In this document: piece after piece, positions 1-12,078 of the stretch
Numbering within the stretch: position 1 is the stretch's first letter
How the letters are laid out: the number at the start of each line of letters is the position of its first letter
Source: Hippophae tibetana
Taxonomy: Eukaryota; Streptophyta; Magnoliopsida; Rosales; Elaeagnaceae
Reading direction: 5' to 3'
Assembly: GCA_037013495.1 (NCBI GenBank)
Contig: CM072806.1
Span: 7,618,001 to 7,682,000 of the forward strand
DNA: 64,000 nucleotides
Translations under genes and position numbers: made by a program
Notes under the pieces: generated by a model
Database searches by the model: none
What the model saw: the letters and a program-made list of their open reading frames with translations, nothing else
What the model was told of the DNA's origin: nothing

Positions 1-166
1 CCGACGCTATCCACGTAACGTAGCGTCGGTTGACGTGGATAACCGACGCTATCCACGTAACGTAGCGTCGGTTGACGTGGACAACCGACTTTAAATTCAT
101 TAAAAGTCGGTTTTTTGTAAAAACCGACTTTAGACATCGACTTATATACCCCTTTTTGTAGTAGTG
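1..166 (+). mobile_element. CACTA-type DNA transposon, right end only (cut by window edge)
   Basis: The segment ends at 166 in TTTTTGTAGTAGTG, the inverse of the CACTACTACAAAAA terminus seen complete at 27993. Inside are two 42-bp direct repeats (1-42 and 43-84) that differ at one base. Each contains the inverted arms CCGACGCTA and TAGCGTCGG plus ACGT cores. These are followed by short inverted AAAGTCGG/CCGACTTT words. Subterminal repeats of this kind are the usual transposase-binding region of CACTA elements. The left part of the element lies outside the window, so its length and any coding capacity are unknown. Confidence 0.75.
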
Positions 167-1823
167 TCTTCTAATTCTAATCTTCGATTTGGCCGGCTAA
201 AACAATTTAAGTGCAATGAAATCTTGCTTTTGATTCTGATCTCGTGAGCCTGGGAAGCACTAATATATCTTATAAATATATTAGAATTATAATTAATATA
301 ATAATTTATTATTTGATTTATTTATAGATATATTTATTAATATTAATGAAATTATGATTCGTTCTTATATAATTTAATTGGATAGGTAGAAAATTTGAAA
401 TTCAAGTTCTGGTTAAGATACATAAGGTATAGTTATTAAAAAAAATTATATTTACTAATAATAATATACTAAATTAAATAATTATTTTAAATTTAAATAT
501 ATAAATTTTTCAAGACCTTGGCAAGGAAGTTGGGTGTGTCTCAAATAATTTTATATTATTCATTTTATTTGGATTTTATACGTAAAAATTATTCACTTGT
601 CACTTTTTAAATATGGAATGCGATAGAAGTTTGGTAGATTCCAGCGTACGCCTATGGGTTCAAAGGCTAATACATTTACATTTTGCTACTTTTTTATTTT
701 ACTCAAATAAAAGCTACATTTTGCTTACAAAAGATTTGGTGGGTTTCAACATGTCAATTTTCCATTGCAATTTTTATTTTATTTTATAAAAATATATTTC
801 ATTAATACTTGTATCCAAAAATATAAAAAAAATATCATCTATCCATGAAACTTACTAATACATTTTTAAAAACTAAAAAAGTATGATATATACAGAGAAA
901 TCGATAATTCTATTTAAAAAACTATCAAAAATTAATGAGTTTTTATATGTTGCTAACTTATAGACATCTTCGTGATCAAATATGGATGCTTGAAACTTTG
1001 TATTAATGAAACTTTAAGATGAATAAAGTATATATATCTTACTAAATTTTTACATATTTGAGAGTTGTAGAAATACACAAATATTTTAATGATAAAAAAT
1101 TTCTAACCCAATAAAATTAGATACACTAGATCTAACATTCATAGAATTAAATCCTACCAAAAATCACTATAGTAATGGTAGTAGATTATTTATAAATAAT
1201 TATATATAATATTTTTTATTATTTTTGTATTTTTAATTGTTTTTTTAATATACAATATAAAATAAAATATATTAATTAATATCATCTTATTATTTTTAAT
1301 AAATAAAACAAGATAATATAAATTTTAAAAATTAATAAATTTTATTAATATTTTATCTCAATTCATATATTTATTTCTAAAGAGATTTTAACTAACAATT
1401 TAATTAAAGGACTAATTAGTATATCAAGTGTATTATCCAATATACATTTATTTTTTAACATTTAACTCCGTACCAACCCCGGGAGAGGGGAGGGGGAGGC
1501 CAACGTTTAATTGGGAAAAAAAAGGAGACCAAATTATTACTAATTATAAGCGAAAAAAGAAGTCGACCATGAGTTTTAAAAAAATGTAGGACCAACGTAG
1601 TAAAAAAATGTGTGAAATGGCTGGTCATGAACAACAGTTTAAAAGACACCATTAGGATGGTCAATTTTTCTTATGGTAAAATACTAAAATTTACATAAAA
1701 TCATCTAATTAGATGTTCTATTATAACATAAAAAATGTAATAAAAAAATAAAGAACCAAAAAATATGTTTATATATTATAATAAAAGATGCATATTAGAT
1801 TTGTCATTATATATTATATTTTA

Positions 1824-1864
<41 letters not shown>

Positions 1865-2390
1865 ATTAAAATTAAAATTAAACATAAATAATATATTATA
1901 TATTAATCTTTTATTCTTTTAAGATATTAATAATATTTATTTTATAAAAATTATTTAAATTTAAAAAAATTTAAAAATTTAAAAAAAATTATAATTTATT
2001 CTAACAAGATTCTATTAATATTATTTCGATTATATATATTTTATTTTTATTTCATTCAGTAAATATTGTTAATTTTTTTTATTTGTTAGATTATTTTTTT
2101 CTATTTTATTATAAAATATTTATTATTAATTTAATTTTTTATAATAAAAATAAAAATGCGAATTTTCTTTAAATATATATATATATATATATATAATATA
2201 AATTTAATGATCGTATTTAGTTTGATGTCTCCATTCTTATGGAAGATTCTAACATGTCATTACAATAATTTTAAGGAATGATAGGGGCCAAATTCAAAAT
2301 CTCAACCCACGCCATTTACAACACTAAGCAATATTACCTCAAGTGCCATTGTCATCTAAAGACTAAAGTTTAGAAAAAGGTGAGTTGTAT
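167..2390. other. AT-rich intergenic region, no gene seen
   Basis: No frame shows coding character. The stretch holds poly-A/T and TA-rich DNA, a (TA)n microsatellite at 1828-1861 and a shorter one near 2170-2192. An isolated G-rich purine patch lies at 1481-1500 in otherwise AT-rich DNA. The small open frame on the minus strand over that patch (1455-1664) is low-complexity and was not called. Confidence 0.6.
1828..1861. repeat. (TA)n microsatellite
   Basis: An uninterrupted run of alternating T and A, about 17 units. Other TA runs occur near 2175, 14203, 24197, 38132, 46240 and 52477. Confidence 0.9.
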
Positions 2391-2394
2391 GCAT

Positions 2395-2990
2395 TGGTGC
2401 TCGTACATTTTTTACACATATTATTAATTTGATATTATTAGTTCTTAAATCTTTTTATTGTTATTTTAAAATTACTCATAATCTCTAAAAAAAATCTATT
2501 CGATAAAAAATAATTTTTATGCAAATATATATATAATTTTGTCATTTTTTATTTTCTTTCCTATTTTCCCTTTTTTTTCTCTTTCTTCTCATGATTTCTT
2601 ATTTTTCTATCTTCTTTTGTTTTGTATTTTTTATCTCTTTCTCTCCTCTCTTACTTATATCCCTATCTATTTGCATAAAAATATATTTTATTTCTTTTTT
2701 ACTCAATTTTAAATTATAAATTATAAATTTAAATACTAACCACTAATTAAAAATCATAAAATATAATCTTAAATATTAAATGTTAAACTATCTATTAATT
2801 CTAAGGAAAGAGAATGATAAAGATAGAAAAAAGTAAAAATAATAATAAATTTTTTAAAAGATTAAAATAACCCTTTAAGTTTTTGTTCACATATTTTTCT
2901 TTTAATCAAATGGATATATTTTAGATAATTTAAATAATATAAAATATCAATCAAAAATTAGATAATAATAAGTAACAAAATATTAATGTA
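2395..2990. repeat. Dispersed AT-rich repeat, copy 1 (compare 46930-47690)
   Basis: By eye, this segment shares a mosaic with 46930-47690: a pyrimidine-rich TTTTC/CTTT stretch, then a 'gagaatgataaagatagaaaaaag'-like purine stretch, then a TTTTAATCAAAT...TTTAGATAATTT end. This suggests two diverged copies of one non-coding element. Ends and target duplications were not resolved. Confidence 0.35.
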
Positions 2991-3000
2991 TCACCTTTGT

Positions 3001-6000
3001 TGGACCTAACTACTTTAGTCTTATAGCCCAATGTCTACTCGGTAAGCCCGTGAGAAATCCACCGATGACAATAAACAATCATCGGGTTCCTATCGATTAT
3101 ACAACTGCGCCCATTAATTTTTTCCGTCAGGCGCGGTGGGTCAGCTTGGGCACCTCAAATTTGCCCTGTCCAAAATACGCCACCAATTACGAATCATTGA
3201 CTTGGAACATAAGTTTTTTTCTCTCTCCTCAAATTATAAAAAATCATCTCAATAAATTAAGGATGAGCATAAATAGATTAGATTGATTATTAATCAATTT
3301 ATAAATTGAATTTATAAGATTTTGAAAAAAATTAAAACTTTAACCAACTTATAACTAAATAACTAACTTTCAAATCAATCTACTAAACTAATTTTTTAGC
3401 TATTAAATTAAATGTTTGAAATTATATCAAAAAATTATCCAACTTAAACAAATAAAATATACCATATATTTTATCATAAAATCACAAACATTTATTTTAA
3501 AATATGTAGTTTTAATTTGATTGTATCGGTTTTGTCATTTTTTAAACCTACAATCGAACTTGTTATATTGTTTACATAATTTTCTAATTTACTTGGATCA
3601 ACCACCCTAAAAAAAAAGCTATAGGATCAGTTTAACTATAAACTTATTGGTTTGTCAATTTTTAAAATATGTCCAATCTAATAATAAAATAAAAATAATA
3701 TTAGATCCAATAAAATCTTAAAAAATCAAATGGTTTCAAAGATCTAACTTAAATTTTGATTATATTTGTTTGGCATGTAAGGTTTTACTTATGATTATGA
3801 TAGTCAAAATATTTTAAAAATTAATTTTTTATATATAATATCTAAAAATGAAGTTATTTTGGAATAAAATGTATGGATAAAAATCTCTCATTTTTTTATT
3901 TGTTTAGAAATAACAACACATGTTTAAATCTAAATTAGAACAATCTCAAATTTTTTATTTTTACTTTCGTTAGTAAATATGATTAGGAACGGAAAAACAA
4001 GTGCGATTTCGATTATTTGTATCATCAATTCAATTTTTATCTAATAAATTTTAAAAATAGATATAATTTCAGATATTAACCGAACATGAAGTAACAAGTA
4101 CGATTCAAATAAAGTTATACAAATAATTGTAATTGTCGGTATAAAAATTTAATTATACTTATTAAATTAATTTATTTATTTGTTAAATTAATATATTTAT
4201 AATTAATTAGGATTTAAATTAATATATTTAAAAAAATAATTTTTTTAGATAATTTTTAATAATTATCTCGTACCGTTATCCCTAATTAAAAATAAATCAT
4301 TTTTAAATTATAATAATTTTTAAATATAAATTTTATAATTTAATTTAATAACAATTATATCAAAAATCATCCTACTTTCATTTCGTTGCAAGCAAAGAAA
4401 ACATTGCACCAAAAAGATTAAAAAATCAGTTACAAACAATGCAAACTATTGCCATGCATGGCATCACTTTGGATAAGGTCAACAACTTGTGGAGGATACT
4501 CCTCTGGACAAGATGTTCGGAACATGATAGTACCAATTTCGTCAAAGAGTGTGCCACATCATTACATCACTATTTTCGTCAACTTATTTACGATCGGAAA
4601 TAATGTTTGTAGGTGTACTGCTAGAAACAACACTATCAACGACATTCTAGATTGCATTTTTATTTTTATTTTTATTTATATAATTATTCAAATAATACAT
4701 ATAAATTTAATTTTATTAGCATATTTTTTTATATATATTTTTAAAATTTAATATGTAAAACAAAGGTTAATTTTACACATATCAATTTAATAATAATATA
4801 AACTTAATTAAAAATATTGTTACATAAAATGCCACCAGTATGTTCAAAGTTGATAATTGTGATAAGTCTATAAGTAATGAGTGGAGCTATACAACCATAT
4901 AAACCAAAGGACGTGAACATGGAGGTTTTTAACATTGTGTGTTTGGGAAAAAATATAACATTTTCCTACGCTTGTTTTGTCTTTTTTTTAATACCCATGT
5001 TTGTCTTGAAATGTAGGCATTTTCATCAACAAAGAGCCTAACAAACTTATTAATAAAAAAGGGAAGAAAAAAAAAAGAATCAACGATTTTTTTATTGTAT
5101 TTTTTATATTATGAATGAAATAGTATTTATTTCATTGTACTCTTGTTCCCTCCTAATAAAGACCACCACAAAGACTTATTTTATTATTTAGTGGGTCATG
5201 TGACACCTATGATGGAGCATATGCTTCTTTGATTCCTATAGGTTAAGGCCTCTCTTAAATTTGGATCAAATTAAAGTTAAACGGCCAGATATTATTATTT
5301 TAAAAGCTTAAATTTTTAATAGGAAATATGATTAAAGTTATGATAAAACTCTAAAGTTAAGAAGTTATATTTAGCTTTTTATTTATTTTTTAAAATATAA
5401 GATATTAAATAATATATTTAATTACCCTTAATTAACTTAAATATAATTCAATTAATTACTCTAATTATTATTTGATTTTTAATACGTGTGTCGGTTTGAT
5501 ATGAATCAAAGAAAGTTAATTAAAAAAAACCAATCTAATCTGACAATAAGTTCCAGACTGGAACCTACAAATATTATCTTAATCCACATATTCAAACCAA
5601 AGCGAACCAAATTTTCCAGCACACGAATTTACAACACACCACCTGAAATTGTCCCCTGAAAAGGGCAAAAAAAAAAAAAAACCCAATGTTTATTAATATA
5701 TCTAATTTACTTTTCAGATTTTACTGCCAAAAAATTGATTTTCTTTCCTTCATAAATAAGGAAAACCTATGAAATTTGAAATACAAATAAATTCAGATTC
5801 AAGTTTGCAGATATCTTGAAAGCATAATTATATTAATATAAATTATATTATAATTATTTTATATAAAATTTGTTAATAATTTATATAATATAATCGAATA
5901 AAATTAATTATAAATTTTTTAATAAAATAATATATTTGTTTTATGTGGTTTTATTACCTATTAAAATTATTTCATCAAAAAAAAATTATTTAAATTAATA

Positions 6001-8580
6001 TTTAATTGATTTTATATTTTTTTAATTAATATTTAGATCTATTAAATTTTTTAATAATAGATTATTCCACTTAATTTAAAAAACTTGTCAAAACATAGTT
6101 TTACACATATTTAATTAAAGTGAACAATTATCAAAGTTTGGTCAATAATTATCCGATATAACTTCTTAATATTTGTCTCAAAATACTAATATCAAAATAA
6201 TTAAATATTTTCATGATTTTTTAAAATGAAAATAACTTTTTGATATCAACAAATTATGTTATCAAATATGATTACTTTAAATAAATTTGATATTTTATTT
6301 TATAAAATATTAAGGACTATATATGATGTCATGACTTCATATTATTGAAAAATCAAATATGATTTCTCTCACTTTTTACACAAAGTAACAAAAATAATTT
6401 TAATTTTTATATATCAATTATGATTTAATTTTAATTATATATTTATTTAATTTAATTGATTATAATAGAATGATTGTCTATATTAACCAGCTCGTCAAAA
6501 TCGAATTGTAATAAGTCATAGTTTTATGGAGGGGTGACTCTACTCAATAAACATTTACAAATATTTTCTTTACATTTATTGGTATATTTCATTAGATAAT
6601 TATTAATTTTTTTTTATGTAAAATTGAACATATTTTTAAAATAAGATTTTTGATTTTTAATGAAAAATTATCTAATTTTATTACGTTTAATTATCTATTC
6701 TTTAAATATATAATAAAAATAATAATAAAATTGTAAAATATGGATTTAATTTAAAATAAAAAAAATGATTGTAGCGATATGCAACTTATTTCCTAAATAT
6801 GGATACGTGAAAAATAATAATGATTATAATTAATAAAAATCATATAATATATTATATTTAAAAATTCCATAACGTTAAGAGGGGGGCAGATTGCAGCAAC
6901 AACAACGTCTAGGAATGGGAGAGTGTCTGTGGCAATTGGCAAAGCAGTCAAAGCAAAGACCGGATAAGCCAACCGAGGCGTACAGTCAAAGCAACAACAC
7001 TGTCCTGGTCAAATGCTTTGCTGGTACTTTACCAGAATTATATTGTTTTTATTTGATCCCACTCTTTGTTTAAAAATTCTTTTAGGTTTAGATAAAATTA
7101 ATGAAGATAATATCAAATCATAACAATTTTACATATATTATAATAAGTATATTATAATTTTTTTATAAAATATATTATTTTTAAATAATTAATATGCATA
7201 TCTATTATAACTTTGACTCAAATCCTTAATTTTTATATAAATTAGATATTGTTAATTCATAGCTAGTTCGTAGATATTTAAATGTGATTTATGTGAATTT
7301 TAGTATTTGTTTTAGAGAGAAGTGGATCTGATCTGAAATATTCGATTTGCTAAATCGAGATGAGGGCATCGTACAACGGACAGTTCACGTTATTTTCGAA
7401 ATATGTGATAGAAAAGTTTTTTGGATATCTGATTAGGTAGTAGGAAATTAAGTAGTTATGTAGCGTTTTAAGTTAATAAAATATAAAATTAATATAATTA
7501 TTTTTAAAAAAATAAAATAATATAACTAGTCAAAATATATTTTAAAAATAATAAAAAATAAATATTAATTTTTAATTTTTAATAATATACCAATTATATT
7601 ATTTTTTAAAAATATACTTTACCAATTATATTATTTTTCTTTAATATTTGATATTAAATATTTATTTTAAAAAAAATTATAATAATTTGTTTGCTTAAGA
7701 ATCAAATAATAAATTGTCCTCTTTAAGTCTTGAGAGTCTAGTAAAGCGTGGCTCAGCCTCTGTTATTTTCTGGTCACCCGTGTGGGTTTGGTGGATTTTA
7801 GCAAACAAACTACACTCACCTCTCCTTTTCCCCTTTGCTTCGTGCGGTCTCTTTTTTCTAATAAAATCATTTTAATTTTTTTTAATATTTAATTTCAGTA
7901 CTATAAGTATTTATGTCTTCCCACACTTATTTTATTAATATTACTGTAAATTTCTATAACATAATAATTTTAACTAATAATATTAATATAATATTATTTA
8001 TTACTGTATCACTTCAAAAGTAAACTAAATTGTAGTGTTACCCATTTTGAAGAATTATATTTTACATTCAATTAGTATATTTGTTATCATTGAGTTATAA
8101 TTAAAAGATTTAGGTAAAAAATAATGATATAATATTAATTAAATATCTTATTTGTATTTTCAAATTATAATTTTTATATTTTATATCATATATCGTGTTA
8201 TTCCACCTTATAAATAAATTATGCTATTCAACTTATTTTATATTGAGTTGTCTTTTTATGTTCATTTCAAGCATTATAACGTAAGATTGAGGCATAAATT
8301 ACTATCATTAATTAGAATTCATATTATCATTAAAAAATTAAAGAAAAAGTAATTACTACCGATAATTAGAAGTCAAAAATCATCATTAAATAATTAAATA
8401 AAAATAACTATTACAATTAATTAGAAGTTAAAAATTATCATTAAATAATTAAATAAATAATTATTTTTTAAAAAAACAAACTATATTTAGTATGATTAAC
8501 ATATAATTTAAAATAACATATTAATAAATTTTATCATAAAATTAAATATTTAATTATTGTATGATCTTCTAAAAAAATAG

Positions 8581-8622
<42 letters not shown>

Positions 8623-8891
8623 GGATGACTTCTCTGGTTCAATATTTTATTGTATTTTTTATTTTATTAATTTAACACATTAGTTTTCAAAATTTGACAA
8701 ATGAAATTATTTTTATAAATTTCAATTAAAAAAATTAAAATTTATCATGTAGTAAAATTTTGTTTTAACTTAATAATTAATAAATATAAGATCTTGTTTT
8801 TTTTAAATTACAATTAAGCTCATTTTTAAAGTATTGCGTAGAAGATGACTATTAAGGATAAAATTCCAATAATTTTTGCACAAAACTTTAA
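3001..8891. other. Intergenic region with a few GC-richer islands, no gene supported
   Basis: Mostly AT-rich spacer. GC-richer islands at about 3010-3220, 4440-4660, 6880-7060, 7330-7420 and 7725-7860 interrupt it. None gives a recognisable protein in any frame, and the open frames across them (3050-3286, 4449-4751, 6891-7073) lack family features. They may be relics of decayed repeats. A (TAA)n microsatellite sits at 8582-8622. Confidence 0.5.
8582..8622. repeat. (TAA)n microsatellite
   Basis: About 13 perfect TAA/ATA trinucleotide units. Similar shorter arrays are at 25990-26018 and 61034-61053. Confidence 0.9.
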
Positions 8892-9600
8892 GGTGACGTT
8901 TGGTTCGTGGAATGTAATCGGAATCAGAATCGAAATGGTATAGAATGTAAAGGAAATATTTTTGTTTGTTTTGACCCCTAAAATTATTGTTTTTTTAAAT
9001 AAGGTTTAGGGTTTTGAGGTTTGGGACGTGGGATTTAGGGTTTAGGGATTTAAGAGTTGGGGTTATATTTATAGGTTAAGGTTTAGGGTTAAAATTATTA
9101 TTTTTTTAAAAAAAGTTTAGGATTTTAGAATTTTGGATTTAGGGTTTAGGGTTTTAGGATTTGGAATTTGAGGTTTAGGGTTTTGGGTTTTGGGATTTAT
9201 GTTTTGGGTTTTGTGATTTATGTTTTAAGGTTTATGGTTTAGAGATTTGGGGTTTAGGGATTTTGGGGTTTAGGGATTTAGGGTTTTAGGATTTGGATTT
9301 AGGGTTTAGGGTTTTAGGATTTGGATTTAGGGTTTAGGGTTTTGAAATTTTGGGTTTTGAAATTTTGGGTTTGAGACTTTGAGATTTGAATTTAAGGTTA
9401 TATTTTAAGTGACGGTAAAATTGAAAAAAAAAATTAAATGAGAATGAAATTATGATTATCAAGGAGGGGAGAAAGAATTGTGATTATTTCTATTTTATTA
9501 ATCTAATTCCATTATGTCCTGTATTATGTCCAACAAAATACATAAAATTAAAGTAAACAATTCTAATTTTATTCTATTCCCTCCGATCAAACATGGGTAA
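8892..9600. mobile_element. MITE-like element containing telomere-like repeats
   Basis: The left edge reads GACGTTTGGTTCGTGGAATG and the right edge, on the opposite strand, reads GTTTGATCGGAGGGAATAG. The two edges form an imperfect terminal inverted repeat with shared GTTTGRTCG and GGAAT words. Between them, 9001-9400 is a run of degenerate TTTAGGG, TTTGGG and TTTTAGGG units. No ORF is present, so this would be non-autonomous. The TIR is loose and no clean target duplication was found, so the boundaries are approximate. Confidence 0.5.
9001..9400 (+). repeat. Degenerate telomere-like (TTTAGGG)n minisatellite
   Basis: Dozens of GGTTTAGGG, GGGTTTTAGG and GGTTTTGGG words in one orientation, interspersed with variant units such as GGATTTGG. 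It resembles the plant telomere repeat but is interstitial and diverged, and it lies inside the MITE-like unit. Confidence 0.75.
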
Positions 9601-10019
9601 GGATAGATAACATATGTTTCTTGTATATTTGAAAGTTTTTATTTTTTTTATAATTATGAAAATATATTTATATTATTAATAAATTTTTAAAAAATATGTT
9701 AAAAATATGAGTATATATTCAATTTTAAAAATATGTTAAATACATTTAAAATTTTAACATAAGTGCAATTTTTAACGGGGTTATATTATTCTAGAAAAAA
9801 AGGAGGTTACGATAAAAAAAGAAGAAGAAAAAAGTATATATTAAACGAAAAAAAATTAAATGCATACAGTATTTTTCTACATGAATGAAAATGTACATAA
9901 TATTTAATTGAATAATTGATTATATCGGAAGAAAAGAAGTTGTTAATTTTAGTATTTAACGAGATGTACAGTGTAGGTTGAAGGGCTTAATTGAAAAGTT
10001 GGAATAGTTAGAGTAGGGG

Positions 10020-10710
10020 CTTTAATATAATATTTTTATTATTTTTCGTGAAGGGTTTTCAGAAACTGCTCCAAAAGCAGAGCTTTAGGGGAAGCCTTTG
10101 CCCAAGGGATATGGCTTTTCTCTGTTTTCTCTTCCTTAACTCATGGCGGTTCTCCCCTCTTCCGTAATTTATCCTCTTGCACCCTCCTTCTTCCTCATTT
10201 TTCTCTCCTTCCCTACTTTTTATTATAATATTGGTCTCCAATTTTCTTTCTCAATTTCTGTACTAACACTTAGATTTACGGTATTTCTGATTTACTTGTA
10301 ACATGTACCGCTTAATTTATCATTGAGTGGTCTCAATCTCTTTCCTTTTTCTTTTCTTGCTTTATTGCAACTTTTTTGTAGCTGGGAAAGGTATTGTTGA
10401 TTTATCCCTTTTGAAGCTTCAGTATGAAGTGAGAGAGTTTTGATTATTGTGTTTATGATGGTAGTGATGCTTTTGACCAGATAAAAGCAAACAAAAAAAG
10501 AACCAGGTTTTGTGCTTGTGCAACTAGAGAATACTATTTTTTTTTTCCTTCATATCTTTTCACACGTTTCGTGTGCCAGTCAAATGTAATCTGTCCCGAA
10601 AACAGCTTGTAATCGGTTTTATTTTTTGGGTTTTCTGGGTTTTTTCCTATTGTGGGTTAGTGTTTATTCCGTTTGGGTTTTTCATTTTTCTTCCTAAAAG
10701 GGATTCAAAG
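10020..10710 (+). promoter_or_regulatory. Probable promoter and 5' leader of the U-box gene
   Basis: A TATA-like TTTAATATAATATTT lies at about 10020-10035. It is followed by a CT-rich stretch (10100-10260) typical of plant leaders. A possible intron acceptor (TTTTTTGTAG) lies near 10380, so part of the leader may be spliced out. Transcript ends cannot be fixed from sequence. The 46 codons just before the AUG are open in the main frame, but they begin only at a GTG after a TAG at 10525, so they are treated as leader. Confidence 0.45.
10584..10589 (+). promoter_or_regulatory. AUG-UAA minimal (start-stop) uORF in the U-box leader
   Basis: An ATG is followed immediately by TAA, 121 bases before the main start. 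No other ATG occurs between it and 10711. Start-stop elements of this type are known in plants to stall ribosomes (for example AUG-stop control of boron transporter mRNA). Whether it is in the mature leader is inferred, not shown. Confidence 0.5.
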
Positions 10711-12078
10711 ATGCCGATGTTCCAACCATCAAAAAGGGATGGAGTGTTAGGGTTCGATAATGGTGGAGATGGGCAAGTTCTAGATCTAGATACTGCTGTA
10801 AAAGATGGGGTTTTGGGTGGTGTTGATGGTGGGATTGTTGGAGGTGGTGGGATTGTTGGAGGTGGTGTCGTTGAGAAATTGGATCTGAAGAAGATGATTG
10901 AAGAGCTCGGTTTGTCTGAGGTCCCGTCTGTGTTTATCTGCCCAATCTCACTTGAGCCAATGCAAGACCCTGTTACGCTTTGTACTGGCCAAACCTATGA
11001 GAGGTCTAACATTCTCAAATGGTTCAATTTGGGCCATCTTACTTGTCCCACAACTATGCAAGAGCTCTGGGACGATTCTGTGACTCCAAATCGGACCCTT
11101 TATCATCTAATCTTTACTTGGTTTTCTCAGAAGTATTTACTGATGAAGAAAAGGTCTGAAGATGTTCAAGGAAGGGCTTCAGAGCTTTTAGAGACACTTA
11201 AGAAGGTGAAAGGTCAAGCTAGAGTTCAAGCCCTCAAGGAGCTTCGGCAAATTGTTGTTTCTCATGCCACTTCAAGGAAGACGGTCATAGGTGAAGGTGG
11301 GGTTTCTTTAATTTCATCTTTGCTTGGTCCATTTACATCTCATGCTGTTGGTTCAGAAGCTATTGGAATTCTTGTTAACTTAACCCTTGATTCGGAATCA
11401 AAAGTTAATCTAACGCAACCTGCGAAGATTTCGTTAATGGTGGACATTTTAAATGAAGGGTCTATTGAGACGAAAATCAACTCTACGAGATTGATTTCAA
11501 CTCTTATGGAAGAGAAAGACTTCAGATCAGAAATTGTCTCAAGTCATAGCCTTTTAGTTGGATTGTTGAGGCTGGTAAAAGATAAAAGACATATAAATGG
11601 AATCTTTCCCGGACTTAGCCTCCTTAGAACTATATGCTTACATGAACAAGTAAGGAGTTTGATCGTTAGAGTTGGGGCTGTATCTCAATTGGTTGAGTTG
11701 TTGCCATCTTTAGATTCTGAATGCTTAGAATTTGCTCTTTTCATTTTGGATGCATTATCTTCTATACCAGAGGGTGTTGTAGCTTTGAAGGATTGTTCAA
11801 ACACCATACCAAATATGGTGAGGTTTCTAATGAGAATTTCGGAGACTTGTACACAATATGCATTGTCAATCTTATGGTCTGTGTGCAAACTTGCCCCGGA
11901 GGAGTGCTCATCCGTTGCAGTGGAGGCTGGTCTGGCTGCCAAACTCCTCCTTGTTATACAAAGTGGCTGCAATTCTGATTTGAAACAGCGGGCTGCAGAA
12001 CTCTTAAAGCTTTGCAGCCTAAATTATACAGATACAATATTTATTTCCAAGTGCAAGCTTACAAGGACCATTCAATGA
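10711..12078 (+). CDS. PUB31-like: U-box/ARM-repeat E3 ubiquitin ligase, PUB30/PUB31 type
   Basis: Predicted plant U-box E3 ubiquitin-protein ligase of 455 residues, single exon. The N-terminus MPMFQPSKRDG and the following acidic LDLDTAVKDGVLGG segment are characteristic of the PUB30/31 branch, whose Arabidopsis members are about 445 residues. The U-box spans roughly residues 72-146 (FICPISLEPMQDPVTL, TGQTYERSNILKWF, CPTTMQELW, then a TPN start to the last helix). It recruits the E2 enzyme. From about residue 165 to 440 are leucine-rich helical ARM-type repeats that should bind substrates. A glycine-rich linker (residues 33-53) precedes the U-box. The ATG at 10711 was chosen because it matches the family start and sits in an AAG-ATG context; the longer open frame begins only with GTG at 10573. 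In the family, members act in the cytoplasm in stress signalling; the specific substrate is unknown. No break is seen. Confidence 0.93.
   Translation: MPMFQPSKRDGVLGFDNGGDGQVLDLDTAVKDGVLGGVDGGIVGGGGIVGGGVVEKLDLKKMIEELGLSEVPSVFICPISLEPMQDPVTLCTGQTYERSNILKWFNLGHLTCPTTMQELWDDSVTPNRTLYHLIFTWFSQKYLLMKKRSEDVQGRASELLETLKKVKGQARVQALKELRQIVVSHATSRKTVIGEGGVSLISSLLGPFTSHAVGSEAIGILVNLTLDSESKVNLTQPAKISLMVDILNEGSIETKINSTRLISTLMEEKDFRSEIVSSHSLLVGLLRLVKDKRHINGIFPGLSLLRTICLHEQVRSLIVRVGAVSQLVELLPSLDSECLEFALFILDALSSIPEGVVALKDCSNTIPNMVRFLMRISETCTQYALSILWSVCKLAPEECSSVAVEAGLAAKLLLVIQSGCNSDLKQRAAELLKLCSLNYTDTIFISKCKLTRTIQ

Noticed and set aside
4449..4751. 100-codon ORF
   Set aside because: The last third is poly-Ile/Phe from AT-rich DNA and the GC-richer first part gives no recognisable family on either strand.
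10059..10241. Minus-strand ORF over the U-box leader
   Set aside because: It is low-complexity, antisense to a CT-rich leader, with no domain.
10573..10710. N-terminal extension of the U-box protein
   Set aside because: It starts at GTG, not ATG, and the family begins at MPMFQPSKRDG; kept only as a low-interest finding.
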